From: Shewanella sp. MBTL60-112-B2
Lineage (GTDB): Bacteria; Pseudomonadota; Gammaproteobacteria; Enterobacterales; Shewanellaceae
NCBI RefSeq assembly: GCF_019655055.1
Contig: NZ_BPFA01000001.1
Location: forward strand, 62,001 to 126,000
Direction of reading: 5' to 3'
Length of the DNA: 64,000 nucleotides
The notes beneath the pieces are model-generated. The model was given only the letters and a program-made list of their open reading frames with translations. It did no database searches and was not told the origin of the DNA. Position numbers and translations under genes: made by a program. Below, piece after piece: positions 45,507 through 54,044 of this stretch (position 1 is the first letter of the stretch; each line of letters opens with the position of its first letter).

Positions 45507-46052
45507 CTAGCCTTTTGCTTTTGCTAAGCCTTGCAGCACCGATTCCATTGTTAGCTGGGTTGGTAAGATAATGCCGTTTGGCGCACCTGGGCCGTAGACT
45601 TTATTATAAGGCGTGCCGCCGCGACCTTGAGTTTGCATATAGCCTTCAACGATTGCATTGGGCTCAGTCCAATCCCCTAGCATTAAAATAATATTATCGG
45701 CCGCTAAGGCGTTAACGATTTTCTCTCTATGGGTAACGCCGACTTTGTTGGCATAACAGATATTGCACCAGTCAGCGGTGACATCAACAAACACTGTGTA
45801 GCCTTCATCTACAAGCGGCTGGATCTGACTCGGTGTTAAAGTTTGCCAATTCAGTTTCTTGTAAGCGTCGTAATCTTCGCCGTAGTTAATAAAGGCAAAT
45901 ACGCTACCGACACATATAGCCATAAAACCAAGTACGACAATCACGCCATTGGGGACGAGCCTACCTTTGATTTTTAGTCCTATAAGCGAGGCAATACTTA
46001 AGCAAAGTAGGCTGAAAAAAATCGCAATGCTGATTGAAATCGTGTCCATCAA
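45507..46052 (-). CDS. Membrane-anchored thioredoxin-fold protein
   Basis: A 181-residue protein with two N-terminal transmembrane helices (about 5-27 and 34-56) and a periplasmic thioredoxin-like domain. The active site is WCNIC (C96, C99) in VFVDVTADWCNICYANK, which resembles the C-terminal domain of DsbD. The later cis-proline region is GRGGTPYNKVYG, and the end (GIILPTQLTMESVLQGL) also resembles DsbD. It may be a stand-alone reductase for periplasmic disulfides, but it lacks the DsbD transporter domain. The partner protein is unknown. Confidence 0.82.
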   Translation of the reverse strand: MMDTISISIAIFFSLLCLSIASLIGLKIKGRLVPNGVIVVLGFMAICVGSVFAFINYGEDYDAYKKLNWQTLTPSQIQPLVDEGYTVFVDVTADWCNICYANKVGVTHREKIVNALAADNIILMLGDWTEPNAIVEGYMQTQGRGGTPYNKVYGPGAPNGIILPTQLTMESVLQGLAKAKG

Positions 46053-46342
46053 AACTCCAAAGGGTTATCTAAAGGCTGCTATGTATGTTGTCAATGACGT
46101 TCAGTTTTGGCGATAGCTTACAGCGCACTTTATGTGTGCATTGTCCCAAACTAACACTATTGTGCCCGAGTTAAATGAAAATAACCTGAGTAACGCTTAG
46201 CAACTTGAGGACATCATGCCATCGCTTAGCGACAATTTTTGTTTGCCGGTGATAAAGCGAGTTGGTCAGCATGGGTTTAAATCATGTATATTGTGGACAA
46301 TTTCTCCCTAGCCGTAGGCTAGAGTATTAAGTAAGGATTGTT

Positions 46343-46957
46343 ATGACTTTTAGCGCTTGGCTAGGTTTGCTAGCTATCTGCTGTTTAGGCGCAATGTCAC
46401 CAGGGCCGAGTTTGGCTATGGTGGTGAGACACACATTAGGCGGTGGTAGAGGTAAAGGTATTGTCTGTGCCTGGGCACACTCTATCGGGATTGGTGTTTA
46501 TGCCTTAGTGACCCTATTAGGTTTGGCGGTATTACTAAAGCAGGCGCCTATGGTGTTTAATGGTATTGCTATTGTCGGTGCGCTTTATCTTGCGTATATG
46601 GGCGTGCAGGCGCTGCGTTCAAAAGGTGGCATGGCGGATAAATTGGCAGCGGGAGAATCGACTGATGCCATCACAGCAGCCCGCGATGGACTGGCTATTT
46701 CATTGTTTAATCCTAAAATCATGCTGTTTTTCTTGGCGCTATTTAGCCAGTTTGTGATGGTGGCTGACAACATGACAGGCAAAGCGCTTATTGTACTAAC
46801 GCCTTTGGTTATCGATGGTCTTTGGTATACGCTTATCGCGCTGTTGCTATCTCACTCTGCAGTGCTGCCTAAACTCAGAGAGAAAGCGGCACTAATTGAT
46901 AAACTGTCGGGTGTGGTGCTTATTTTGTTGGCAGTGAGAGTGCTGGTAACGCTTTAA
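46343..46957 (+). CDS. LysE family amino-acid exporter
   Basis: A six-helix inner-membrane exporter of 204 residues (LysE/RhtB family). It opens with FSAWLGLLAICCLGAMSPGPSLAMVVRHTLGGGRGKG, containing the family's conserved SPGP motif, and contains the NPKIMLFFLALFSQFV segment. Relatives export lysine, threonine, homoserine or other amino acids; the substrate here is unknown. It stands alone, followed by a strong terminator. Confidence 0.9.
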   Translation: MTFSAWLGLLAICCLGAMSPGPSLAMVVRHTLGGGRGKGIVCAWAHSIGIGVYALVTLLGLAVLLKQAPMVFNGIAIVGALYLAYMGVQALRSKGGMADKLAAGESTDAITAARDGLAISLFNPKIMLFFLALFSQFVMVADNMTGKALIVLTPLVIDGLWYTLIALLLSHSAVLPKLREKAALIDKLSGVVLILLAVRVLVTL

Positions 46958-46986
46958 GTTTGTGGGAACAGGCTCCTTACTGACAT

Positions 46987-47020
46987 AAAAAAACGCCATC
47001 AATAATGATGGCGTTTTTTT
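46987..47020. terminator. Terminator after lysE-type gene
   Basis: AAAAAAACGCCATCA / TGATGGCGTTTTTTT with an ATAA loop. It is symmetric and can also serve the converging DUF3144 gene. Confidence 0.92.
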
Positions 47021-47070
47021 ATGGTATCAGCTTTGTTCAAGCATTAGCTTACAGCTTAGTCTCTTAAAGC

Positions 47071-47397
47071 TTAAGAGTTGAATACCTGTACGGCATCATC
47101 TTTAGCAGCTTCAGGCTCTGGCTCGCGAGCTTGCACTGGATTCTTGATATGGTCTTCAAGGTTGTCATTTAGCATGGCTTTATATTCATCGGTAAACCAT
47201 TCAAGTGCATTATCTTTCTCGGCAGCAAGATCTGATGACTTCAATGCGGCTTCAAAGGCGTTGAATCGAGAGGCTGCGAAACGCATAGCCGTACCGACTT
47301 TACCTACATCTTGCTCTTTACCTGCAAGCTCGTTTGCCAATGCAATGAATTGATCGGCTAGTTCAAAAATGGTGGTTTCTTTTTTAGCTTCTGACAT
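47071..47397 (-). CDS. DUF3144 family protein
   Basis: A 108-residue soluble helical protein matching DUF3144: FELADQFIALANELAGKEQDVGKVGTAMRFAASRFNAFEA, then WFTDEYKAMLNDNLEDHI. The C-terminal tail (QAREPEPEAAKDDAVQVFNS) is acidic and likely disordered. The family is widespread in marine proteobacteria, without known function. Confidence 0.85.
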   Translation of the reverse strand: MSEAKKETTIFELADQFIALANELAGKEQDVGKVGTAMRFAASRFNAFEAALKSSDLAAEKDNALEWFTDEYKAMLNDNLEDHIKNPVQAREPEPEAAKDDAVQVFNS

Positions 47398-47471
47398 CTT
47401 GCTTCTGCTCTTGTTTACCTAGGATAGTGTTTCGATTCTATCTTAAATGAGTCATTAATGAATCATTGTTA

Positions 47472-48005
47472 TTAACTATTGGGATCTGAATCGGTAATAA
47501 CGCTGCCGTTACGGGAGTCATAATAGATAGACATGGTCTGTTCTGGAAGGTAGAAGTAACGGCACTGATCAGGGCTAATATAAGTAGCAAAGTACTCTGC
47601 ACCATCAGTATTCGGATTGCTTGCAACCACAGGAGGCTCTTGCATAACAGTTCGCCAAACCGATATGCAATCAGCGACGTTATTCAGCCTCGGGCTAGAT
47701 TCAAATGGCGGGTAACTTTGTGATGGAAAGCCCCATTGATTGATATCGAGTTGACCGTTACTGCCATCACCAAATACTTGCAAGTTATCGACTGGGCCAG
47801 AGCCACCTTTGGATGCCCATTTTACATTAGCTAAAGTGATGCCACCTTTAAATGCAGCGCCAGTGGCTTGTACGCTGGCGATTTCAGCATCCTGACCTAG
47901 ATTAATAAACTTAGGTAACGCGATTACAGCTAAGATCCCTAAAACGATGAGCACCACAACTATTTCAATAAGGGTAAATCCTGACGATGTTGTGTTTCTA
48001 GCCAT
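47472..48005 (-). CDS. MSHA-like type IV prepilin (second of tandem pair)
   Basis: A 177-residue type IV prepilin. The short leader ends at glycine, and the mature protein begins FTLIEIVVVLIVLGILAVIALPKF, with the conserved glutamate at position 5. The globular part has QATGAAFKGGITLANVKWASKG, ADCISVWRTVM and a later cysteine (DQCRYFY), consistent with one disulfide, and ends YYDSRNGSVITDSDPNS. The paralogue upstream shares these features and the near-identical ending. No assembly ATPase, secretin or peptidase gene is nearby. Confidence 0.9.
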   Translation of the reverse strand: MARNTTSSGFTLIEIVVVLIVLGILAVIALPKFINLGQDAEIASVQATGAAFKGGITLANVKWASKGGSGPVDNLQVFGDGSNGQLDINQWGFPSQSYPPFESSPRLNNVADCISVWRTVMQEPPVVASNPNTDGAEYFATYISPDQCRYFYLPEQTMSIYYDSRNGSVITDSDPNS

Positions 48006-48084
48006 AAATTAGTCCGTTATTTATAAGTTAATTTCTCGCATTACCCTAGCAGACTTTTTCTGACCTCATCTAAGCAGGCTTATT

Positions 48085-48642
48085 CTAGGTGCTTGGATCT
48101 GAGTCCACCACAACACTACCGTTATTCGAGTCGTAAGTGATTGATAGGTTAGGATTGTCCGTATAGCTGAACAGGCAAACAGCAGGTACAGAACTATCGT
48201 AACTGACTTTATAATCAGTTTCATCCGTTGTGGTCGATTTTGAAACTGTAGGCTCTTTATTTTGAAAAAGCACTTCCCATACCGATATGCAGTCTTCAAC
48301 ATTATCAAGCTTAGGCGATTCCTCGTCATCGGTATAGTAATGTTGGGCAGGCCAGCCGTTAGCATTAAAGTCGACGTGGTTATCATCTGACTCACCAAAT
48401 ACCGGTAGGTTTTCTGCGGGACCATCACCGACTTTTACCGCCCATACGGCTCTCGCTAAATCGATACCTGACTTAAATGCACCGCCAGTGGCCTTAACAT
48501 GAGACACTTGTGCATCTTCAGACAGGCTTAGAAACTTAGGGGCTGCAACAACCGCGAGAATACCTAAAATAATAATCACAACAACGAGTTCGATAAGAGT
48601 AAAACCTGATTGCTGCTTAGATGAGAAGGCTGGAAAGTACAT
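48085..48642 (-). CDS. MSHA-like type IV prepilin (first of tandem pair)
   Basis: A 185-residue prepilin. Leader [13 protein letters not shown] is followed by [24 protein letters not shown]. The globular part has [35 protein letters not shown], a second cysteine (AVCLFSY) and the end [17 protein letters not shown]. It lies 79 bases upstream of its paralogue, which arose by tandem duplication. The set could be accessory subunits of the MSHA pilus whose main operon is elsewhere. Confidence 0.9.
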   Translation of the reverse strand: MYFPAFSSKQQSGFTLIELVVVIIILGILAVVAAPKFLSLSEDAQVSHVKATGGAFKSGIDLARAVWAVKVGDGPAENLPVFGESDDNHVDFNANGWPAQHYYTDDEESPKLDNVEDCISVWEVLFQNKEPTVSKSTTTDETDYKVSYDSSVPAVCLFSYTDNPNLSITYDSNNGSVVVDSDPST

Positions 48643-48895
48643 CTATTGCCGTCCAAATGTGAAGGAAGCGCTATATTAACACTGACAATTTTTAATACCA
48701 ATGACAAAACGTTGATATTTGTCGCAGATAATTGTGCCTTAGATGGCAAACTTGTTAGTGTTTAACTCCAGATTATAGCTCTTAACCTGTCACGGCTAGA
48801 GCAATACTGATTTTACTGCTGATTTGTAAAGAGGCGATTGCAAGCCGTGTCTGGACCTTTTAAGCTTAGGCAAATTAATCTTTTCAGGTAAGAGC

Positions 48896-49564
48896 ATGAC
48901 GGCTCATTCTAGCTGGGGCTCTTTTATAAAAGAGCAGCAACAGCAAAGCTATTTTCAAACCTTGCAAGACTTCGTCAGTGCAGAGCGTGCTGCCGGTAAG
49001 GTCATTTACCCGCCAGAGAGTGAAGTGTTGGCTGCTTTTGATTCGACGCCACTGGATAAGGTGCGCATAGTGCTGATTGGCCAAGATCCTTATCATGGCC
49101 CAGGGCAGGCACATGGCTTGTGTTTCTCGGTTAAACATGGGGTTAAGACGCCGCCGTCATTAGCAAATATGTACAAAGAGCTGGCAACCGATATCGATGG
49201 TTTTAGCATTCCACAACATGGCAACTTGAGTCACTGGGCTGAGCAGGGAATATTGATGCTCAATACCGTGCTAACTGTGGAGCAGGGCAAGGCACACTCT
49301 CACGCTAAAGCGGGCTGGGAAACCTTTACAGCCAATGCGCTTGAGTTACTTAATCAGCAGAGCCAACCGATTATCTTCGTGCTTTGGGGCGCTCATGCCA
49401 TCAAAAAGGGCAAAGGTATTAATGCGCCGCAGCATCAGATAATCTCAGGGCCACACCCGTCGCCACTGTCGGCTTATCGTGGCTTTTTTGGTTGTCAGCA
49501 TTTCTCTAAAATTAATGAGATCTTGCAAGCAAGGGGCGAGGCGCTCATCGACTGGCAGGTATAA
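48896..49564 (+). CDS. ung: Uracil-DNA glycosylase
   Basis: Family 1 uracil-DNA glycosylase, 222 residues, which removes uracil from DNA. The water-activating loop is [19 protein letters not shown], with the catalytic D64. The C-terminal DNA-intercalation loop and catalytic histidine lie in [16 protein letters not shown]. Length and motifs are fully typical. The gene is divergent from the prepilins and followed by a 250-base gap that contains a short CACGAAGAGCACGAAGAA repeat. Confidence 0.97.
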   Translation: MTAHSSWGSFIKEQQQQSYFQTLQDFVSAERAAGKVIYPPESEVLAAFDSTPLDKVRIVLIGQDPYHGPGQAHGLCFSVKHGVKTPPSLANMYKELATDIDGFSIPQHGNLSHWAEQGILMLNTVLTVEQGKAHSHAKAGWETFTANALELLNQQSQPIIFVLWGAHAIKKGKGINAPQHQIISGPHPSPLSAYRGFFGCQHFSKINEILQARGEALIDWQV

Positions 49565-49816
49565 GCGAGGCCTTATTCAATAACAAGAGTGGATTGCACG
49601 GCTACTATTCACTTACTCAGAGAAATCTGATGACTTTGAAAGATAACAATGAACCACTAAGTCCGCTATATACACGAAGAGCACGAAGAAAAGCCAGCCA
49701 GAGTTTTTGCTTCGTGTCCTCTATGTCGCAAACGAAGTGAGCACTATTTTTTGTTTGCAACACTCCAGAATAGCGCTAATTAACCTTAGCTTACCTCCTT
49801 GCTTAGTAAACAAGAA

Positions 49817-50554
49817 TTACCCCACTAAAAAGTAGAGCCCAAATCCAAGACAGGCTAGGCAAATCCCTAGGTTGATGGCTTCAGGCCAACTCACTACCTT
49901 CTCTAGCAATACTAGAATCGACAGCGCTAGGATCCAACCTATGTGCATCACACCTACAACCAGCAGTAATGTCATTAACAGCCAGCAGCATCCAACACAA
50001 TATAATCCGTGTTTTAGCCCCATCTTAACTGCGCCTACTTTGCCTTCTTGCCACTGGGTCATCAGAAAGTTAAGCGGGGAACGGCAGTAATTTAAGCACT
50101 GTTGTTTGAGGGGGGAGATTTGATAGATGCCGATAAGGATCAATAGAATACCGCTGGCGATATGATTGCTACTCTTCATCATAGGCGTCATCAAGGCGAG
50201 TTCATGTAACTGCCACTGCACTAAGGTGATAACTAGACTGAAGAGACTCCAAAGCAGCAGATAACCTAAGATAAACAAGTTCGATGAGACAAATTCGGCT
50301 GATCTTTGCTGGCGTGTTTGGCTGATTTTTGCGAATAATAAAATCATAGGCGTAGCAGAGGGGAGCATCATGCCTACCATCATTACCGCCCACATCATAA
50401 ACACCATGGTGAGCTCATATAGATGCCAGTGAGGCGCCATAATCATGGTCATATCAAATAGCATGTAATACCAGCTCAATCCGGTTAATAGCAGGATGCT
50501 AAGCCAAGTTACTGGAGAGTGGAGCTTATTTGAAACCTGCGAGAGATTAACCAT
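49817..50554 (-). CDS. DUF2182 integral membrane protein
   Basis: A 245-residue membrane protein with about six helices, of the DUF2182 family. The segment MVFMMWAVMMVGMMLPSATPMILLF is methionine-rich, as is usual in the family, and GLYCVGCCWLLMTLLLVVGVMHIGW holds a conserved cysteine cluster. The partner DUF1326 gene lies 44 bases upstream on the same strand. The two families are found together in many genomes; metal handling has been proposed from the Met/Cys content but is not shown. Confidence 0.87.
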   Translation of the reverse strand: MVNLSQVSNKLHSPVTWLSILLLTGLSWYYMLFDMTMIMAPHWHLYELTMVFMMWAVMMVGMMLPSATPMILLFAKISQTRQQRSAEFVSSNLFILGYLLLWSLFSLVITLVQWQLHELALMTPMMKSSNHIASGILLILIGIYQISPLKQQCLNYCRSPLNFLMTQWQEGKVGAVKMGLKHGLYCVGCCWLLMTLLLVVGVMHIGWILALSILVLLEKVVSWPEAINLGICLACLGFGLYFLVG

Positions 50555-50598
50555 TGGCTAATCTCTTGACTCATAAAAAGCTGCGCAGCTATAGGTCG

Positions 50599-51219
50599 CT
50601 ATCCGTTTGGCCACTGCACATTCGCCTTAGCAGCAAACTTTCCTGCGTGGTTAAAGCTTAAGGCGTCATGTTTAAGCCACATGGTTTCGGTTGTACCAAT
50701 ACGGCCATCATTCCAAATAAATCCGCCGTCAGGAAAACTAATATGCACGTGTTGGTTCTCACCGGTAACAGGGTTTAGCAGTGGCTTTTGCTGGACTTTC
50801 ATAACATCTTCAACATCGAAAGAGGCGCTGGTTTCACTGGTATCCATATTGATATTGACGATAACGGGACCAACGACTGTGGTAAACGTTGAGGAGAGCG
50901 CTTCTAGTGGCATGCCGCCAGCGGCGCCTGAAAATATAGTGGCTAAGGCTGTGACTTGTTCTTCGCTAGCACTAGAGTCGATAAACAAGATACAGGTACC
51001 GTTACCCTCATGGATAGCGCCGGGCCATTTTAAGGCTAGCACCACTTTTAAACCGTCTAGTTTTGTTTGATTTAAATGACCATGATTAACCATAAAGCCA
51101 AGTAGGGCTTCGCAAGAACCGAAGTCAGGAAAGCCTGCAAATTGACAGCCGCAACCGTGGTTACAGTTACAGGTTTCTATCTGGTGCATATTCAGCGACC
51201 AGTTATTATCAGCACTCAT
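50599..51219 (-). CDS. DUF1326 family protein
   Basis: A soluble 206-residue protein of DUF1326. The N-terminus carries the cysteine motif ETCNCNHGCGCQFAGFP with a later FGSCEALLGF. The rest is beta-rich: VVLALKWPGAIHEGNGTCILFID and PVIVNINMDTSETSASFDVEDV. It forms a two-gene operon with the DUF2182 membrane protein. Metal binding through the cysteines is plausible and unproven. Confidence 0.87.
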   Translation of the reverse strand: MSADNNWSLNMHQIETCNCNHGCGCQFAGFPDFGSCEALLGFMVNHGHLNQTKLDGLKVVLALKWPGAIHEGNGTCILFIDSSASEEQVTALATIFSGAAGGMPLEALSSTFTTVVGPVIVNINMDTSETSASFDVEDVMKVQQKPLLNPVTGENQHVHISFPDGGFIWNDGRIGTTETMWLKHDALSFNHAGKFAAKANVQWPNG

Positions 51220-51429
51220 TATGCATATCCAAAAATGTAAGGGTGCTGTTAAGTATAGTCATGCAGCATTGCGGAGATCGGGCTGGATCTAAGCTAAGTT
51301 AGCTGAGGCAACAGAGCTGATTTAGATATTTTATAACTTGTTGTTTATAAACGGCGGAAGCGCAAAGCATATAGCTGAAAGGCTTAAACAGCTCACTATC
51401 AGTGATAATCAGTCTAATAATGATTAATG

Positions 51430-52053
51430 CTAAAATTCGTAGCAGTGACTAGGGGTGAAAATAAACGGCAAAGGTACATCCCAATGCTCACATGGCAGGG
51501 CGTCGACTTGCTGACAATCATGGGCATAGCCTATTGGCAAAGGTTTATGTTGCTGCTGCCAATTGGTGAGGGTTCTATCATAATATCCGCCGCCCATGCC
51601 CATTCTATTTCCCTGCATATCAAAAGCGACTAATGGTGTGAGCACCACATCGAGCTGCTGAGTGAGGATCATCTGAGTAATATCTAACTTAGGTTCCCAG
51701 ATCCCCAAGTGACTCTTCAGCAGTTTGGTATCTCTGTTATAGCGTAAAAACAGCAAGTTTCCGGCACTAAACGGGTGCAATCTAGGTAGGTACACATCAA
51801 CGCCATTTTGCCAAAGCCCTTCGATTAACGGTTGAGTGTCGAGCTCGCCGTCATTACTAAGATACAAGGCAACAGACTTAACTTTGCGCGACAGTAGAGA
51901 CTCTAACGCGTGCTTGGCTGCCATGTGCGAGAAAGCTGTCTGCTGTTCATCCGACAGTGATCGCCGCGCTTGTCGCACTTGCAGGCGAAGGGCCTTGCGA
52001 GTCGCTTGAGTATCAACAGTCGAGGAATATAGAGCTGGAAGCTGTTGTGGCAT
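51430..52053 (-). CDS. fau: 5-formyltetrahydrofolate cyclo-ligase
   Basis: A folate-salvage enzyme (YgfA/FAU1) of 207 residues that converts 5-formyl-THF to 5,10-methenyl-THF with ATP. Family motifs are LRLQVRQARRSLSDEQQ, VALYLSNDGELDTQPLIE, DVVLTPLVAFDMQGNRMGMGGGYYDRTL and the end CEHWDVPLPFIFTPS. In enteric bacteria 6S RNA lies directly upstream; here the upstream side is filled by dispersed repeats and I did not recognise 6S RNA. Confidence 0.93.
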   Translation of the reverse strand: MPQQLPALYSSTVDTQATRKALRLQVRQARRSLSDEQQTAFSHMAAKHALESLLSRKVKSVALYLSNDGELDTQPLIEGLWQNGVDVYLPRLHPFSAGNLLFLRYNRDTKLLKSHLGIWEPKLDITQMILTQQLDVVLTPLVAFDMQGNRMGMGGGYYDRTLTNWQQQHKPLPIGYAHDCQQVDALPCEHWDVPLPFIFTPSHCYEF

Positions 52054-52120
52054 AACAAAGACTCTCTTATCAATGAGCTAAGCAGTTTAACTTGGCAAGA
52101 ATGCATAAGCAAAGAAGGGG

Positions 52121-52470
52121 CGAGGTTCTAGGGAAAAGCAAAGAAAGGTTCTAGGTTCAAAGAAAGGTCCTAGATTCTAGGAAAAGATTAAAGCAAAGAC
52201 GGTGCATGCTGGGATTGAAGCGACGAACAGCCTGCGGCCTAGCGAACGTGACTGCGTCACTACAGAACGCTTCGCTTACGGTACGAATAAGGGCCTAAGA
52301 AAAGCCAAGACGGGAAAAGCGGAAAATAGAGCGTTTTGCTTGAGTTTTGTTTTGAACTTTTGCTTTTCTTAGTAGGACGAAGTCCGTCCTCGAAGCGAAG
52401 CGCCCTAGGATCTAGGACCTTTTTTAAAGCTAAATCGAACGGCCTGCGGTCTAGCGAACGTGACTGGGTC
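52121..52470. repeat. Dispersed repeat, copy 2 (composite)
   Basis: The block contains reiterated GGTTCTAG / TCCTAGATTCTAGG tracts, TAGGAAAAGATTAAAGCAAA, the core GCCTGCGGCCTAGCGAACGT followed by CTACAGAACGCTTCGCTTAC (52224-52280), GGACGAAGTCCGTCC with GAAGCGCCCTAGGATCTAGG, and a second partial core at 52437-52470. It fills most of the 497-base gap between fau and the next gene and contains no gene. Confidence 0.75.
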
Positions 52471-52550
52471 CTATACCCTACAATCTTCTCTTGAACACTG
52501 GTGTATGCAGCTGTATAGTTTGATGGTTGATTCTAAATGTAGAGGGATAA

Positions 52551-52937
52551 ATGATAAACCTAACCAGTCAATTTGCCGGTCGTGTCAGCATGTTTGAAAA
52601 TGGGACTTTTGTTGGCAGTGGCATGGCTAATCCTTTGGGTAATAGCATCTCATTTTCCGATGCCCACGGCGCCTTTTCTGGGCAGGATATCGATAACGTA
52701 TTTGGTGGAGTCAATCACTTTGACTCCCATGGTCAGTTTGACGGCTTTACTCGGCCAAACGTGTTTGGTGGTGTCGATAGGTATAATGCTAATGGACAAT
52801 TTTCTGGTCATAGCGCCGATACAGCCTTTGGCGCCAATAGTTATGATGCTCAAGGAGGTTTAGAAACGTCCTACATAGGTGATATTGATGCGGGTGATAA
52901 CCTTACCTATTCCATTCTTAACTTTATCAATACCTAA
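52551..52937 (+). CDS. Unknown protein with five 21-residue repeats
   Basis: A 128-residue protein that I do not recognise as a named family. From residue 15 to 111 it consists of five imperfect repeats of 20-22 residues with the pattern (F/D)-x-x-G-x-F-x-G-x5-N-x-F-G-G-x-x-x-(F/Y). The central ones are DSHGQFDGFTRPNVFGGVDRY (58-78) and DAHGAFSGQDIDN plus VFGGVNHF (37-57). Such short Gly/Asp/aromatic units suggest a beta-strand repeat. There is no signal peptide. AGAGGG precedes the ATG. It is the first gene of a three-gene cassette with the glycine-zipper protein. Confidence 0.75.
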   Translation: MINLTSQFAGRVSMFENGTFVGSGMANPLGNSISFSDAHGAFSGQDIDNVFGGVNHFDSHGQFDGFTRPNVFGGVDRYNANGQFSGHSADTAFGANSYDAQGGLETSYIGDIDAGDNLTYSILNFINT

Positions 52938-52969
52938 CTACAAATTCCTAACTAAAGATAGGGTCGGTA

Positions 52970-53821
52970 ATGAACCAAATTCAGCATTTAGAAGCCGAAG
53001 CTTTTACCATTTTAGACTTACACCTTAAAAACGCATTAGCAATGATGGATTCTGACTGTATTACCCAGATAGTTATTGGTCCACAGTGTTTGTGTGAAGC
53101 AGTATGTGCTGAGGTAGGATCTGATATTCACCAATTTATCATGCTTAATGATGAGCAGTTTGAGCAAGGTTATGCCTTTGTTGAAGGTATTATAGAAAGA
53201 GATCGTAGCTCATTGATTGCCGATGTAAGCGGTATAGTTGGCTCGGTTATTAACCCTATGGGAAAGTGGGTTCGGGATTCAGTTGGTTCAGAATTGGCAG
53301 ATGACCCTATCTATATCGAACTGCGTAATATGTACCAAACTTTTGGCATGGATATCGTACTCGGTATATTTAGTGAATTGCTTAACCGAGGACACGAGCC
53401 GGAGCAACTGATTGTAGCTATGAGTAAATGGCGTCAAGAGTTGGGTTATATAGAAGGTTTTGATGCCCAAGTCGAGCGTAACTTACTGGAGGGAATAGTC
53501 TCGGGTAAAAATAACAGTGCAGAGGCAAAGAAGGCCGAGATTGCTGGGTCTGTCGGTGGCGCGCTGGTGGGAGCAAAAGTCGGCGCGGTTATGGGCTCAA
53601 TAGTACCAGGGGCTGGCACCATAGTGGGGGCGGCTGCAGGAGCGAGTATCGGTAAACATTTTGGCGCAAAAGAACTGAATAAGTGCGGCCAAAATGAAGC
53701 CGTTAGCGAGGCTATTAATGATGTTAGCGGTAAGGTTAACAAAGTCAGTAGCAGTGTCAGCAATGTGGCTAACGATGCTCTGAACAGTATGAAAAACAAA
53801 TTTAACAAGCTTTGGGTTTAA
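52970..53821 (+). CDS. Unknown protein with C-terminal glycine zipper
   Basis: A 283-residue protein of unknown family. Residues 1-175 are a soluble, mostly helical part containing four cysteines (C30, C40, C42, C46). Residues 192-232 form a glycine-zipper membrane-associating segment: SVGGALVGAKVGAVMGSIVPG then AGTIVGAAAGASIGKHFGAK. The last 40 residues are an amphipathic, coiled-coil-like tail (SGKVNKVSSSVSNVANDALNSMKN). Glycine zippers occur in pore-forming or membrane-inserting proteins, but nothing shows such activity here. It starts 32 bases after the repeat protein and lacks a signal peptide. Confidence 0.75.
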   Translation: MNQIQHLEAEAFTILDLHLKNALAMMDSDCITQIVIGPQCLCEAVCAEVGSDIHQFIMLNDEQFEQGYAFVEGIIERDRSSLIADVSGIVGSVINPMGKWVRDSVGSELADDPIYIELRNMYQTFGMDIVLGIFSELLNRGHEPEQLIVAMSKWRQELGYIEGFDAQVERNLLEGIVSGKNNSAEAKKAEIAGSVGGALVGAKVGAVMGSIVPGAGTIVGAAAGASIGKHFGAKELNKCGQNEAVSEAINDVSGKVNKVSSSVSNVANDALNSMKNKFNKLWV

Positions 53822-53868
53822 TGGGTTTTACCGAGCGATTTACGCTCTAAGCTATATAGAGGTTATTG

Positions 53869-54039
53869 ATGTTAGCAGCAGCTCTTTCTCCATTGATATT
53901 AGTCATCGTACTTTGGTGTAATCTAGGCTATGAGTTACTTACGGGGCAACAAATAACCTGGTACGAGTGGAGCATCGTTGGCGCAGCCACTTTAGGTTAT
54001 GGCGGTTATTATCTTTATGGGTTTTTTGGTAAAGATTAG
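53869..54039 (+). CDS. Small two-helix membrane protein, unknown
   Basis: A 56-residue protein with two predicted membrane helices: LAAALSPLILVIVLWCNLGY and SIVGAATLGYGGYYLYGFFG, separated by a short polar loop (ELLTGQQITWYEW). AGAGG lies 6 bases before the ATG. It lies 47 bases after the glycine-zipper gene on the same strand. It is too short for many gene finders. Function unknown; the small size and position suggest a partner of the preceding protein. Confidence 0.65.
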   Translation: MLAAALSPLILVIVLWCNLGYELLTGQQITWYEWSIVGAATLGYGGYYLYGFFGKD

Positions 54040-54044
54040 ACTAA

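Noticed and set aside
49650..49760. CRISPR-like array from CACGAAGAGCACGAAGAA repeats
   Set aside because: The units are short, adjacent and not separated by spacers of regular length. This is a small intergenic repeat only.
52054..52260. 6S RNA (ssrS) upstream of fau, as in enteric bacteria
   Set aside because: I could not recognise the long 6S-type rod or its conserved bubble. The stretch is occupied by the dispersed repeat. A covariance-model search would settle it.
52551..54039. Calling the cassette a toxin-immunity or phage-defence system
   Set aside because: No known toxin, immunity, nuclease or defence domain is visible. The glycine zipper alone is not enough evidence.
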